Shown here: one piece after another, positions 23,743 to 35,736 of the stretch
Numbering within the stretch: the first letter of the stretch is position 1
Layout: the number at the start of each line of letters is the position of its first letter
NCBI GenBank assembly: GCA_003254885.1
Contig: QANT01007580.1
Coordinates: 1 to 64,000 of the forward strand
Source of the DNA: Purshia tridentata
Lineage: Eukaryota; Streptophyta; Magnoliopsida; Rosales; Rosaceae
Direction: 5' to 3'
Length of the DNA stretch: 64,000 nt
Position numbers and translations under genes: made by a program
Notes under the pieces: model-generated
What the model saw: the letters and a program-made list of their open reading frames with translations, nothing else
What the model was told of the DNA's origin: nothing
Database searches by the model: none

Positions 23743-24264
23743 ATCAGTCTGTAACTGTGTGACAGTGTGTGAAAACAACATAATTTCACATATAAAACTT
23801 CAATTCAATATTTTTCAATTTCTAATAGATCAACCCCCATGGCTAAAATGACTATGTTTTAATTCTTTATTTTGATTTTTGTTTGGATGTTAAAAGTGTA
23901 AAAACATAATTTAAAATGCTCATATTATAAAGAAATGAAAACCCAAAACAATGACTGCAAGACAGTTACTAAATTTATGTTTCTAGTTAAATAATAATAG
24001 TTATAGATTTCAATAGCTACGAAAAATCTAACATACAACCATATCACTAACAAGGCAGCAAGTTAGCACATAATCACATTCACAAAGAATCAAGCACTAG
24101 CACAATCACAAGAAAGACCTTTCAATTGTTAGTTTTTAAAAAAATTAACTTAGGCAAGCCCCTTACCTTTAAAGTAGCTATCCCAACTCCAAATTTTCTA
24201 GAAACCAACAAAGTTTTGTAAAGAGACACAACCAAACTCTAGGTTATACGCAAGTCTAAAATTA
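23743..24264. repeat. Long direct repeat, copy 2
   Basis: Second copy of 21927-22452. It again carries the GTAACTGTGTGACAGT word (23751-23766) and an ATGACTGCAAGACAGTTACT variant (23951-23970). In the exon-like minus-strand segment the donor GTAAGGGG is kept near 24163-24166, but the acceptor CTTTGCAG has become CTTTACAA. Confidence 0.75.
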
Positions 24265-25824
24265 GAGTGTAATGAAATGATATCTTCATTAGTGAAATGT
24301 CTTAGATTAAATAAACAGCCAGATCAATATTCAACAACAATAATTACTGAATAAAACAACCAGAAAAAGGCTAAAGCACATGGCTAACGAAGCAAAAAAA
24401 AATTATAGAGGCTGTACATCAACATGGGGGAGCCTATCCTTTGGCAGAGTCTCCACAAAAAGCAAATACCTAACAAAAAAAATTGAAATTGAGTTCTAAA
24501 TCAAATTATACCAAAATAGAAAAATTAAAGCCTTGTTGAATTCAAAGATCAAGCCCCCACTGAATCTGGAATTCCAATTGCTTTATGAGATATAATAGGA
24601 AGAGAAAAAGAAAAATTGAGCCCAAACTTTCATTGTCTTTTCCTTTCCTATGGTTTCTCGGCAACAAATGGAGCTCAGAGCTCAATCTACTCCATGGAGC
24701 TCACACCAGGTGCGATAGAGATGGTGAGGCAGCAAGGTGAAAGGACCAGATTGAGAGATAGAGAGAGAGAGAGAGAGAAAAAAAATGAGTAAGGCGTAAA
24801 ATTCCTTATGCAAACATAAGAAAAATAACTGAAGGGCAAAATAACAATTGTACATAATTAATATTTAAATTAACTAAAGCAATCGGCTGGGCCATTGATT
24901 GTTTTGTAATTTGTGATAATATCTGATTGACTATTAAGGGATACCAAATTATGTATTGACTAATATGTAATATATAAATTATTTGTTGATTTATTAGTAA
25001 TTTGCTATACTAATAATTCATGTTAAAAAAGTAATCAAATATAAAAATATTTTCTTCAATTTGGTAGAAAATAAATACAATTAAAAGTAATTTGCAATTT
25101 GACGCTATCAAATATCAAACGGTTCTCTGTCCAAGGGACATGCTTGACGATATGTCATATCACACGTGTATACTTTACAACAAATAGAAAAGATAAAAAA
25201 AAAAAAAAAAACCTCGGAGGCCTCAATAGGATTTACGCACGTCTGGTCTGAGTAATTTTATTATTTTAGAGCTCGAGCTTCATTGACAATAATAAATTGA
25301 AAAGAAATCCTAACGTAAGCTCGCCTTGCTTTTGGAGCTAAAAAATTAATTTATCATATTTAGTAACTAAATTTGATTTAAGTATATATTATGGATGTTG
25401 GTTCAAACCAAAACGTAAAGCATTTTTTGCAGGCAGAGCTGCCTAACTCATCAAGAAACTTCATTGCAAATTTGCAAGTAAATTTTTTTTCTGATAAATA
25501 TATGATGTTCTACTTCAGAAAAATATTGATGCACATTCTCGGCCTGTAATTTTCATTTGCACCAGAGTGTATACTCCCAAAGTGGGATCACCGATCACTT
25601 AAAACAATTGGCTCAAAACTGTGCGTATCATTGGGACTTAAATCGACCCTAGTCTAGACTCTAGACGACCGGGCAACTGTAGTTAGGAAGTTGTTACTGT
25701 TTAGACTCTGTATATTCGCAGCAATTCATCTGAACCTGCGGAAGCAAGGAGATGAAGGCTCTCTCTGAGTCGGCGCAATCAAAATGATATGATAAATGCA
25801 ATGTAAACACAAAACAAAACGGCA
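24265..25824. other. Spacer before the P-loop/CYTH gene
   Basis: Mostly AT-rich. A somewhat GC-richer patch at 24640-24780 ends in a GA microsatellite (about 24757-24780) and resembles a plant 5' leader on the minus strand, but no coding frame follows it. 25430-25824 is the 3' flank of the next gene. Confidence 0.4.
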
Positions 25825-28800
25825 TCACTGACGCTTCCTCTGGTAGAGCGAATAGCCAACTAGTGCTGACATTAAGAATGTCCATAGTACCTGCCACAAA
25901 TTAGACACTTATAGATGAGCAATACTATTTATAGTACGAATTTGTGTTATCGGATTAACTTTCTGACAATATGAACCACCGTTGAATTTGTTCCTCAAGT
26001 ACAACTTTCAGTGGAAAAGGGTATTAGAAGTACCGTATTGATTGTATGCCACCGCTCCAGTCTTTTAATCCTTGACTGCATGTCTTCGATAATCCCTTCA
26101 ACTGGAGTAACCTCCCTAATTGGTGACGATTCAGAAGCTGAACTGCCGCCCTGCTTGTTAAACGGTAACCATAATATTTCACTATACATTAGAAATGCAG
26201 CATACACTAAAAGTTTCTAGTTTGGGATGCAACAATTCTAAGACGTTGAGTCCTACACATTTTAATAGAAAAATATAAGGAATGTGCCATTGATTAATTT
26301 GATAGCAAAATACCTGAGATTGAATAAATTCCACAAGTTCCTGCAACCTTGCAGCTTGCTGAGCGTGAATTCCACCAGAGCCTCTTCCAGTTGCTGGCAA
26401 TCTTTCCAGAACTATTTGAAGATAGCTCTACAACAAACAAATCAACTACCCAGTCAGATGGATTGTTTTTGTTTTTTCTTAAAAAAAAAGATGAAGCAGA
26501 AAAGTGATTTTGGAATGGGATTGTGAATTGTAAACCACACACAAACATTGTAGCTTAAGTAAAGGCAAAACCTTTGTAGTATATGAACCATCCAGTTTAA
26601 GCATTGACCCTGCAGCTGCTACAGCATCTTTATCAACCCCCTTGATTTGCAGGTAAGGGTTTGTGGCATCTTGAAGATGATCAACCTCAATTAAAATCTA
26701 AACAGGCAATCAAAACCAATTTTAAATTAAATACTATAACAAACTAAAATATGAAAAACAAGGAAGTACATGAAATTGTTGGAAAATCAAAAGGAAAATA
26801 GAAAAAATCTTGGATAAAAAAAAATCGCATAATGTTGCTATAAAGTTTAGCAAATGATGGAGCAAATCAAGTGATGTGTCAAAGAATAGAGGTTGAAAAG
26901 GACATGCAATAATTATTTTCTTTCCTGTGTATCACACAGGAGCACTCTGAGGAATATGCATAAAGAACACCCTGATTTACAGTCTTGATCCTGACAAAAT
27001 GTCAAGCTCCTCTAACTAAGCATAGCATTTTTACTTGAATACTAGCGCAGAAGTTAGACTGAACTTCTTTATTGGATCCAAAAAAGTGGGTAGTTGGACA
27101 TTGTGTTTTTCTCACAAATGCACCAGAACTGACTTAGGACAGAGAAATGAAATTCAAATTGCTGTTATTTGTTGAGATTTCAAGTTGACCCAGAAGCATG
27201 AACAAATGTGTCAACAAAAAAAATTGGAGCCAGTGAAATCAGAAGCATAAAAGCTTTTAAGCCAATGTTCCAATCACAAGTGAAGTACTTTCCATTTCCA
27301 AAATGTAATACGTGTTCAAGAAAACCTAATAAATTTCTTAGAATTTGATCTGACCTTTCCATCTTGGTAGATGAAAGCAGATGCTTCAATATAAGCTACA
27401 GCTTGATACCTGACATCACAAAAAGATATGAACATAGTTATAGTAACAACAACAGCAACAACAATAATAATAATAATAACAGCAAGAACAACAACACTAA
27501 CATAATATTAATATGTAGCTTACCCAAGGTTAAGAAGCCCAGCTACTGTGCTAATGCTAATATCAAAATCCACTTTAGGTTGGATGATGAAGTTTCCTTC
27601 TCTTATAGGCTAAGAAAACAAAAATCAGGAAAAAGAAGAAAAAAATTAATAATTAACGAAATGTACACTGTGGTTAGAAAGAACGAGCACTATATTTATT
27701 AATAAATAATAAGAAATTATAAATAGGTTGCATTACAAACCTCTCGTATCAGCAATGCAAATCTGCCCTCACATATTCTGACCCGAACACAGTCACCCTC
27801 TGTCAACTGCCCATTAGTAGGAAGTCCAGGAAGCTTCAAGTATATATCAATGAAATTCTGCACAGAGCTGCAGAATTTTGCCGGATCCAGTATTTTCAAA
27901 ATATCTTGATAAGCCACCTGTGACAAATTGGAAATAGTATAAGTATGTTAGATGCAAATCCAATTTTATGTGTTCAAGACAGAGGCAGGATAATGCCCTT
28001 ACTTGCTTGTTACTTTTCAATACAAACAAAGAGCTCTCAGGGGAAAGCACAGGATCAAAGTCATTTCGAATTTTCAGCTGCATTGATATAAGAAGAAATT
28101 TTAGCACCAAATTTAGCCCTTGAAAGTTGCAATCAAATATTAGAAGTAAAACAAGTTTCATAAGTGGAAGTGCTACAGATTGGTTCTAAAGTCCAAATTG
28201 GAAATGTGACTGTTCACACACACAAGCAAAAGGTGGATAATCCATTGTGCAAAAAAAAGGCCTTATGATTTCACATTGTGGGTCCAGCAATAATATTGTC
28301 CTCATCTTAACAAATCAGAGGTTTTTTTTTTGGTATACATATTACTAAATCCGTTCTTTTATACCTTAAAAGTATTCAGTTTGTTAGAAAGGGTATGAAT
28401 TACAAAATTGCTCAAACTCAAAAAATGTCAAAACTTTGAAACAGCCAAAATTAAAAAAGAAAAAAAAAATGAACTGCTTTTGTAAGAAGGTTTAAAGTCC
28501 ACTAACATGTGCATGAACAAGATGGGGTTCAATGAACTGCTGGAACATTGGAAACACTGTCATCATGATCTCATTCTGGGACATGAAACACCCCACTCTA
28601 CTTTTATCCCTTTGAACTCTAGAAATGAGATGTGAATGAACACCTCCAACCTGATAGCCAAAAAAAAAGAATGGTTACCTCATGGCCAGTCCCACAAAAA
28701 CCTGAAACTGACTTAGAAACACAAAGAATACACGGATATTAAAGCTTTAAAGGTGCAGTAGGGGTTATACTTACAACAGCAATCCACAAGTCAAGTGATT

Positions 28801-30464
28801 TTCGGATATCTGGATGCAAAGCATAAACTCCTTCAAAAATGATCTGCTTGCATAAAAAGTAAATTATAAGTAATTATTTCTTTATAGAAAGCAGGAAACA
28901 ATAAAATGTTATTACAAAAGAAGAAAGCCAAGTTCTGAGAGCAATATAAAATCCGTCTGATAACTGACCACTCCACAGTCTTCAGAAACTTCAAGTTCCT
29001 TGAAGCCAGTCTGAGCACCAGTTTCCAAATCAAATATGGGTACTTTTGTCCTTTGACCATTCCTTATGTCGTCAATGTTCTGCAAACGGTAATGTAAGAT
29101 ATAAGAATACTAAGAAATGTAACAAAGGCAGAAGCTAAGCACAAAGTATTAACTAAAATTGGTGCTGTGTGAATTTTGAAATCAGTGAAATCATATCTTC
29201 ATATTACCATACTAATTTGTAAGTTGAGGTGTGACTGAGCAAAGGTCAAAGAACATTTCAAAATAGCAAGTCAACAAATTGGCACAGTTGTTCGGCATAA
29301 AATATAGCAATTATTTGACTAGCCATCTCATAGAGCCCAAAGTTACAACTCAGAAAGGATATAAAACTAGTTAAAAGACATAGACAATCATCAAAGTCTT
29401 ACTTTTGAAAGCAAAGATAGATCGAGCGAGCTGAAGTCATCATACTTGAAATCCTTTACTTGCTCAGATTTATAATAACTTTCAAGGGAAACAACTTCAC
29501 AACCAACTATATTTGCCATTTTATGAGCCAAACTAGTCTTTCCAGAACCACTTGGACCTCCTACAAGAACAACATCAGCAACAAGTTGGAATGCATCCCA
29601 GGAAGATAGTTCAACTAAGCTATTGAATATAAGCTTGTCACATCTTAAATAGCAAAAGAGATATCATACATATAAATTAGAGAAGACAACCATGTATTTA
29701 ATCTGGTGACTTCACAGACTTGAATAGCATAACAAAAACTATAGGCCATAGATGACAAGCAATAACAAAAAATCAGAGAGGGAGGGAATCGACTATAGCT
29801 TGTATTACCAATTCCAACTATAACTGGATAACCTTTATTCTCCAACAATGCCTGAAAAAAAAAAATGAATGAGGTTACAACAAAAATTCTAAACATCATA
29901 ACAATTTTTTTGTTCATAATTCTATTCATATAAACTTCTTAACTATGTTTTTTTCAATGAACTTCTTAAACTTGCAAGTTTTGATTATGAGAGTCTCAAA
30001 AACAATTCCTTATTAACTTCACTCCTTACTTGTATTGCTTGCACAGCAAGAAGCAACCCTCTATCCAAGTCGTATGAATCAGGCATTGGAGCAAGTTTCA
30101 CGGTATCCCTGAAAGAGGAAGGATCTGTGGAATAACTACTTACATAAGTGACTGTCAAGCAAAGATATACATCTCTAAGTCAAAGTAACTTACCTATGGT
30201 TGAACTATCAGCTTGGGGAGGATCTGATGAGATGAAATTCCATGTTGCTACTATAGGTTCCATACTAGATTTTGTTGGAGATCTAGTCCATGGCTGAGAT
30301 AAATCCTCAAGCCGAGTAACAAGGTTTGGAGGTACACGGATAGGTCTTGGTGCAATGATCATTCTGTCCGGATTACTGGTCGGAGATGTACTAGACAAAG
30401 GGGGTGGTGTATTAAGGCGAGGTACACCTGCATGAGCAACAACCATGATGTACAGAGACACAAT

Positions 30465-30505
<41 letters not shown>

Positions 30506-33500
30506 TCTTTTTTCATGAGATAAAACACTAAAACAGAAAAAATGAAAATTACATCAAGCTTCCAACCTTTTCTCTCAAGAATCATTTCCAGATATGATTT
30601 AGTGATCCAAGGTTCACTGATGCCCATCTTCATTGCTTCTGTTCCAACTGTCTACACAAGAGTAATCAAAATATAACATGGACGGTTTAGTTGTTAACAA
30701 ATGACAAGCCAATAATATCAAAGATTCCACAATCCATATTTCCTACCTAGTGGAACAATAATCAGTATGAAAAGATCCTAGTCTCCAAGGATGGGAAAGT
30801 ATAAATCTAATGTACAGAAAACAGTTTATAAACTGAAACATTTTATAGCAACATTCTATAACTCCAAATAAAAGAGGCAAGCATGCACAAGCTCCCAAAA
30901 TTTATACTCTTGTATTTGCAAAGATAATTTTTGTTCTACACTGATCAACATGGAATCTGTCATGAGATATAATCCTAATTTTTCAAAGACATAGGGACCC
31001 TATGTTTTCTATGAAACAGTCCTATCCCCAGAAATATTTTTTTGCAAAAAATTTACCAAGACAAACAGAATGCATGCAAACATGATCCTATAACCAATAT
31101 ATATCAATATTAAAGCACAAGGAGAAAAATTGGTATATGTCCAAAGAAAAATGCTATAACCACTCTAGTAAAATTATGAAGTTCATACTTTTCTATTTGT
31201 GCCCCTCAGCACCACGAACGTTTCACCCAGAGTATCGATGGTTTCAAGAGAAAATGAAACATTGCCGTTATCGACTGATTTAGATGCTCGTTTGTAACTA
31301 ACAACCACAGCATATCCCAAAGCCAGTAAACCACCTAAAGTCATCCTTCCAACCTGCTTCCAATGTTAAAAAGGAGCAAATAGGTAAGAGTTATTAAACA
31401 TCAAGGAACTCTACAGTATTATTGCATAAAGAGTAAAAACAGGCATCCCTGAGACGTATACAAAGTTTGCACAGATTAAGACCCATGTCTTAACAGTTTC
31501 AGCAGCAATTATACTACTTAAAGAATACAAAAGTAACCTAAATACTATGACTCTACAGGCTGTCTTAAGATAAAAATTATTTGCCAAGCATGTAGAATAT
31601 TCCACGTAAAATCTGCATATAAGTGAGGAACCAACTTAATGTATATCCAGATGATCAGTGGCTTTTGGTTATTACAATGTCTATACCAGAGACATATCCT
31701 ACGAAAATACTTCTTACCTCAAACTCAGCTTTTGGCCTGATAATGAAATTTTTGTCGACAATCCTCTGGTCCCCAAGTGACAGATAATATCTTATACCAG
31801 ATTGGCGCACCTTGATCCAATCATTTATCCGTGCTTCTTCACTCGCCGAAGGAGGCCTAAGATACATCTCAATAAAACTGAAAGAAAAACAAATTATGTA
31901 AAATTCTCAGTTGCGATAGAACTAACAAATCTAAAAAGAAGAAATTTAGTTTTCTTAATTCTATATTATCATAAGAAATAGCCAAGAGATAGAAATGACA
32001 ATCTGCCACCAAACTCACTTATCTATTTGAGCTTCATTTCCTTGAAAGGCATAAGCAAAAAGCCCCTCTACTGCCTGTAATAAAAATTTGAAAGTTTAAT
32101 CAAATTGGTGAAACATGAGGGGGATAAATAATACCCTATCTCAAACTATAAATTTCAAGAAATAAGATGGAACACTGGTAAAAGCCACAATCTACAAAGG
32201 AAAAACAACATTGCAATTGACAATTACAGTAAGTACATTAATGCATTTCAGGTTGTCTTTAAAGAAACTACTGTCCACACACATACACATTACAAGGAAA
32301 AAAAAGTTCAGTTAAATAGAATATATCATCATGAAAACTTACTCAACTCAACTAAACCTTTATCTTAAGAGCTTGGAACAGTATACATGTCATTTCTTCT
32401 AAATTAGTTAAGGTTATCTTAGATTATACAAATATATGTTAAACATAGGAAGTAGGTCTTTTCAGGTTTTAATTAGATAATTCATTAGTACCCACCAATC
32501 ATATAGCCACCAGAGCAACATAGAGGAGGAAGGCGCAAGTCCTTACCATAAATATAGGCCATATATCAAATGACAATAATTTATGGAATGCATACAGACC
32601 TCAGTTCGACATTTTAGCTTGTAGATTGCCTCCCTAAATGATGAGACAAAGCTGTTATTAATCCTAATCTGCAAAATGAATACAACAGATTGAGAATTAG
32701 CAATGAAATTTAGAGGGTAAGAGCAATCAAACACCAACCTGTGCATGATGAAGGTCTGGTTCAATGTGCTTCCTAAACAATGGGAAAATGCTGTCAATAA
32801 GGTAATCCAGTGAACAAGAATCTCCAATATCATATCGAACTTTGGAAAGAAGGTTAAAATGAACACCACCAACCTGATATAGCAAAAATACATATCAAAT
32901 GTCATGTCAATTTTCTGTTAACTGATAATCTACAAAGCCTTGGCCAACCAAGTAGGACTAAGAAGATTACCACTGCAACTCGAATATCTAGCAAAGAGCG
33001 CAATTTTGCATGCAAAGCATAGGTGCCATCAACTATTACCTACAAAAAAAAAGTGAAGATATGAATCTAGAAATCAAGGTAAATCATAAAAACTGAAAGT
33101 TACACATTCTTACCACCCCAGATGAAGCACTCTTTATTGTTTTTGAACTAACACGTCTCTTTTTTTGATAGTCAAATACTGGAATCAGTGTATCTTCACC
33201 CTTTGTCAAATCCTATTGTCAGCATAAAAGAGTGTGACTAAGTTCATGGACATAATAAGAACAACCAATTAATATGAAAATAAGTGGATGCAAACCTCAA
33301 GATTTTTGACCAGCATATCAAAATCTATTGAACCCAGATCATTCCCTTCATCAAATCCTTCACGATAGTTCTCCATTGATACAACAGTACAACCAATAAC
33401 AGATGCCACCTTTTCTGCTAAGCTTCAGGAAACATCAAAATTACAATAAAAATTAACAATTCAACAAACACGAGCAGTGAATGCTTTTCGCCTACTGAAA

Positions 33501-34250
33501 ACTGTATATACCTTGTTTTACCAGAACCACTTGGACCACCAATGCCAACTGTTACAAGGCCCTCTTTTTTCTCTCTAAGTTCTTGGATAGATTTTACTAA
33601 CAAATAGTACCCGTGATCAAATGACTGCACCATTTCAATCCAGGCAGTAATTAGACATCTCATATAATTTCAGAGAGCCTTGTTAAAGTCATAATGGGAA
33701 CAATGCAGATGAAATAAAAAACAATTCAATTTCAACTACAATTATTAGTCAATTTAAAGATTCAGGTCAGTTCCACCAGAAATAAATAGATTCAGTAATT
33801 GCATCCACATCAAATCATAACCCAATTTAAAGATTCAGGTCAGTTCTATAATTCTTAGTTCCTACGGCATAAGGGATCGAAATAACAAGCAGTAATGAGA
33901 ACCTTAACATGCAAATCCCACCGAACCTATAAGCATACGCACACAAAATACAACTCCAACACACAAATCCCGATTCCAAGAAACCCCAATATTCAACCCC
34001 AAAAATCACTTTTAAGAATCCCAATATTATAAGCAACAAAACAATAAAATTTGACCTGCAAGTCAGAACACAAAGAACCCAATAAACCAAAAAATATATA
34101 TATGCACTTATGTGTTAGCGTGTGCGTCAATACCACATGGAGAGGAAGTGATTGGAGAATAGATGAACAGGACGATGAAGTGGAGGGTTGCTGCTGGAAA
34201 TAGTCGCGGCCTCCTTCTTGGAAGACTCGCTGTACAACTTCATCGTCCAT
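25825..34250 (-). CDS. Tandem uridine-kinase-like P-loop / CYTH protein (AT2G01460-like)
   Basis: 26 exons, 954 residues. Exons: 34250-34134, 33624-33512, 33422-33296, 33212-33114, 33039-32971, 32873-32739, 32668-32600, 32074-32019, 31877-31718, 31353-31189, 30651-30567, 30427-30194, 30124-30030, 29851-29809, 29560-29403, 29079-28969, 28843-28775, 28650-28507, 28077-28003, 27917-27741, 27609-27524, 27409-27355, 26697-26572, 26427-26314, 26150-26034, 25890-25825. Each half has a P-loop ([10 protein letters not shown] near residues 68 and 523), a VDGTYALH or FEGVYALH segment, and a CYTH-like domain (about 240-400 and 720-880). A coiled-coil-like stretch near 910 precedes a C-terminal membrane anchor ([16 protein letters not shown]), as in the plant TTM1/TTM2 relatives, which have only one such half. 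Substrate is uncertain: nucleoside or triphosphate chemistry is family inference. The first exon start is the first ATG in frame. No lesions. Confidence 0.9.
30472..30502. repeat. GA microsatellite in an intron of the P-loop/CYTH gene
   Basis: About 15 AG units lie in the intron between the exons ending at 30567 and starting at 30427 (minus strand). It is only about 45 bases upstream of the acceptor, and on the transcribed strand it is a CT run that could act as part of the polypyrimidine tract. Confidence 0.7.
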
Positions 34251-35736
34251 TTTGGGGAACAAAGAAAAGGAAGTGGAGGGTCGCTGTAGGAATTTCAGTC
34301 CCCCAATACCCGCTCTGCACCTAATCCTTGTCTGTGCGATTGTTTGCTTGGCTTGTGAGAGTTGGAGGAATCTTTGCTCCGAAAGATTCTTTCATTCTTT
34401 TTACTTTTTTTTCTGGATAAAGAATCTTTAAGAATCCTTTAATTCTTATGAGGGTTCTGATTTTTCAAAAGATTTATTAGTTGCTTGCTTCCTTTGCCTT
34501 TACGTTTACACTTTCTTATGTTTTGCTTGTTTCTCTGTCATCCTTCTCTCAATTTTCTTGGACGGCATTTTACGGAAAAATTCTTATATTTCGTGTTCTT
34601 GTTGTTTTAATTGAATTCTTATTTTAATTTTTGTGAAAATCCTATTTTGACCTCAGTATAATGCCAACAACAAAAATAAAATAAAAATAAAAGAATCAAA
34701 ATTCTTACCAAGTATTGGTCCTATTGGGTAAAGTCTTCAAAATCAGTACCTATATTAAAACAATAATAATAATAAATAAAGAATTCAATATTATTTCTCT
34801 CCTCAATATCAAATTTTCCATTTTAATGAAAATAAATACTATTAGATTGGTAAGTAGTTAATTCAAACTCAAAACTATTCAGCAAAATGAAAAGTAATAT
34901 TATTAATTTGATAAGTAGTTGATCAAAGATATGAGTTTTTCCCAATGACATTGACAGTAAAAGTAGTTGAATGCTTAGACATGTTAGATACCGATAAGGG
35001 AATAAAAATTACAGGGGAATTCTTTAAAGTTTATATTAGAAAATGAAAGAATTATAGAAATGGTTTTTCAATTTTATCTCGTATATCACTTTCGTTTATG
35101 AACATGTTTTTTGAATTTTATAGCTCACAAATTTTCCCTTATGCATTACTTAGTTCATTTTGTTAATTTTGTTTATATATCTTTGTTAATTTCAATCAAG
35201 TATATCACATTGAAAAATAAAAAAAATGCGTGATTTATAATTTTTACCTTTTAATTGTAGCTTACATACTTAACGAGAGATCCACATTACTCCATACCAA
35301 ATTAAATATGATGACTTTGTCCAGAACCAATCGAGTATAGTATCTGAAATTATGAGTTCTGAGCCACGTTGGAGTCACTGATAGATAGTAAAATAAATTG
35401 AAGGGAGTAATCCAGTCAGGACTGATGTGGAAAGCCAAAGAGTTACTTGTAAACTAGAGAGGTTCTGAAGATGAGCTTGAGATATGATGATCGTTATTAA
35501 GTAACGAACGAAAGATCGGTAAACAAACCACGCACACCAACTACAGTACACAGAAAGAAGACATATTATTTAACAAACTACGCACACCCACTCGTAGATA
35601 TTATTTTATCAAATGATATTTTCCACAATAACCAGCAACCTCAGTTTTGTCTTTTCAGTTCAATCTTTGTTGGTAAATAAGCCATGCTTTTCATTTTGAT
35701 TACAAGAAGACACCTATCTTTCATTTCATCGAGAAA
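34251..35736. other. Promoter side of the P-loop/CYTH gene and spacer
   Basis: 34251-34400 is the likely leader and promoter of the minus-strand gene. Beyond it the sequence is AT-rich with no gene, tRNA or clear repeat. Confidence 0.4.

Noticed and set aside
21927-24264. LTR retrotransposon with the two 520-base direct repeats as LTRs
   Set aside because: The repeats do not start TG or end CA, no flanking 5-base duplication was found, and the 1.3-kb interior has no gag/pol frame or primer-binding site.
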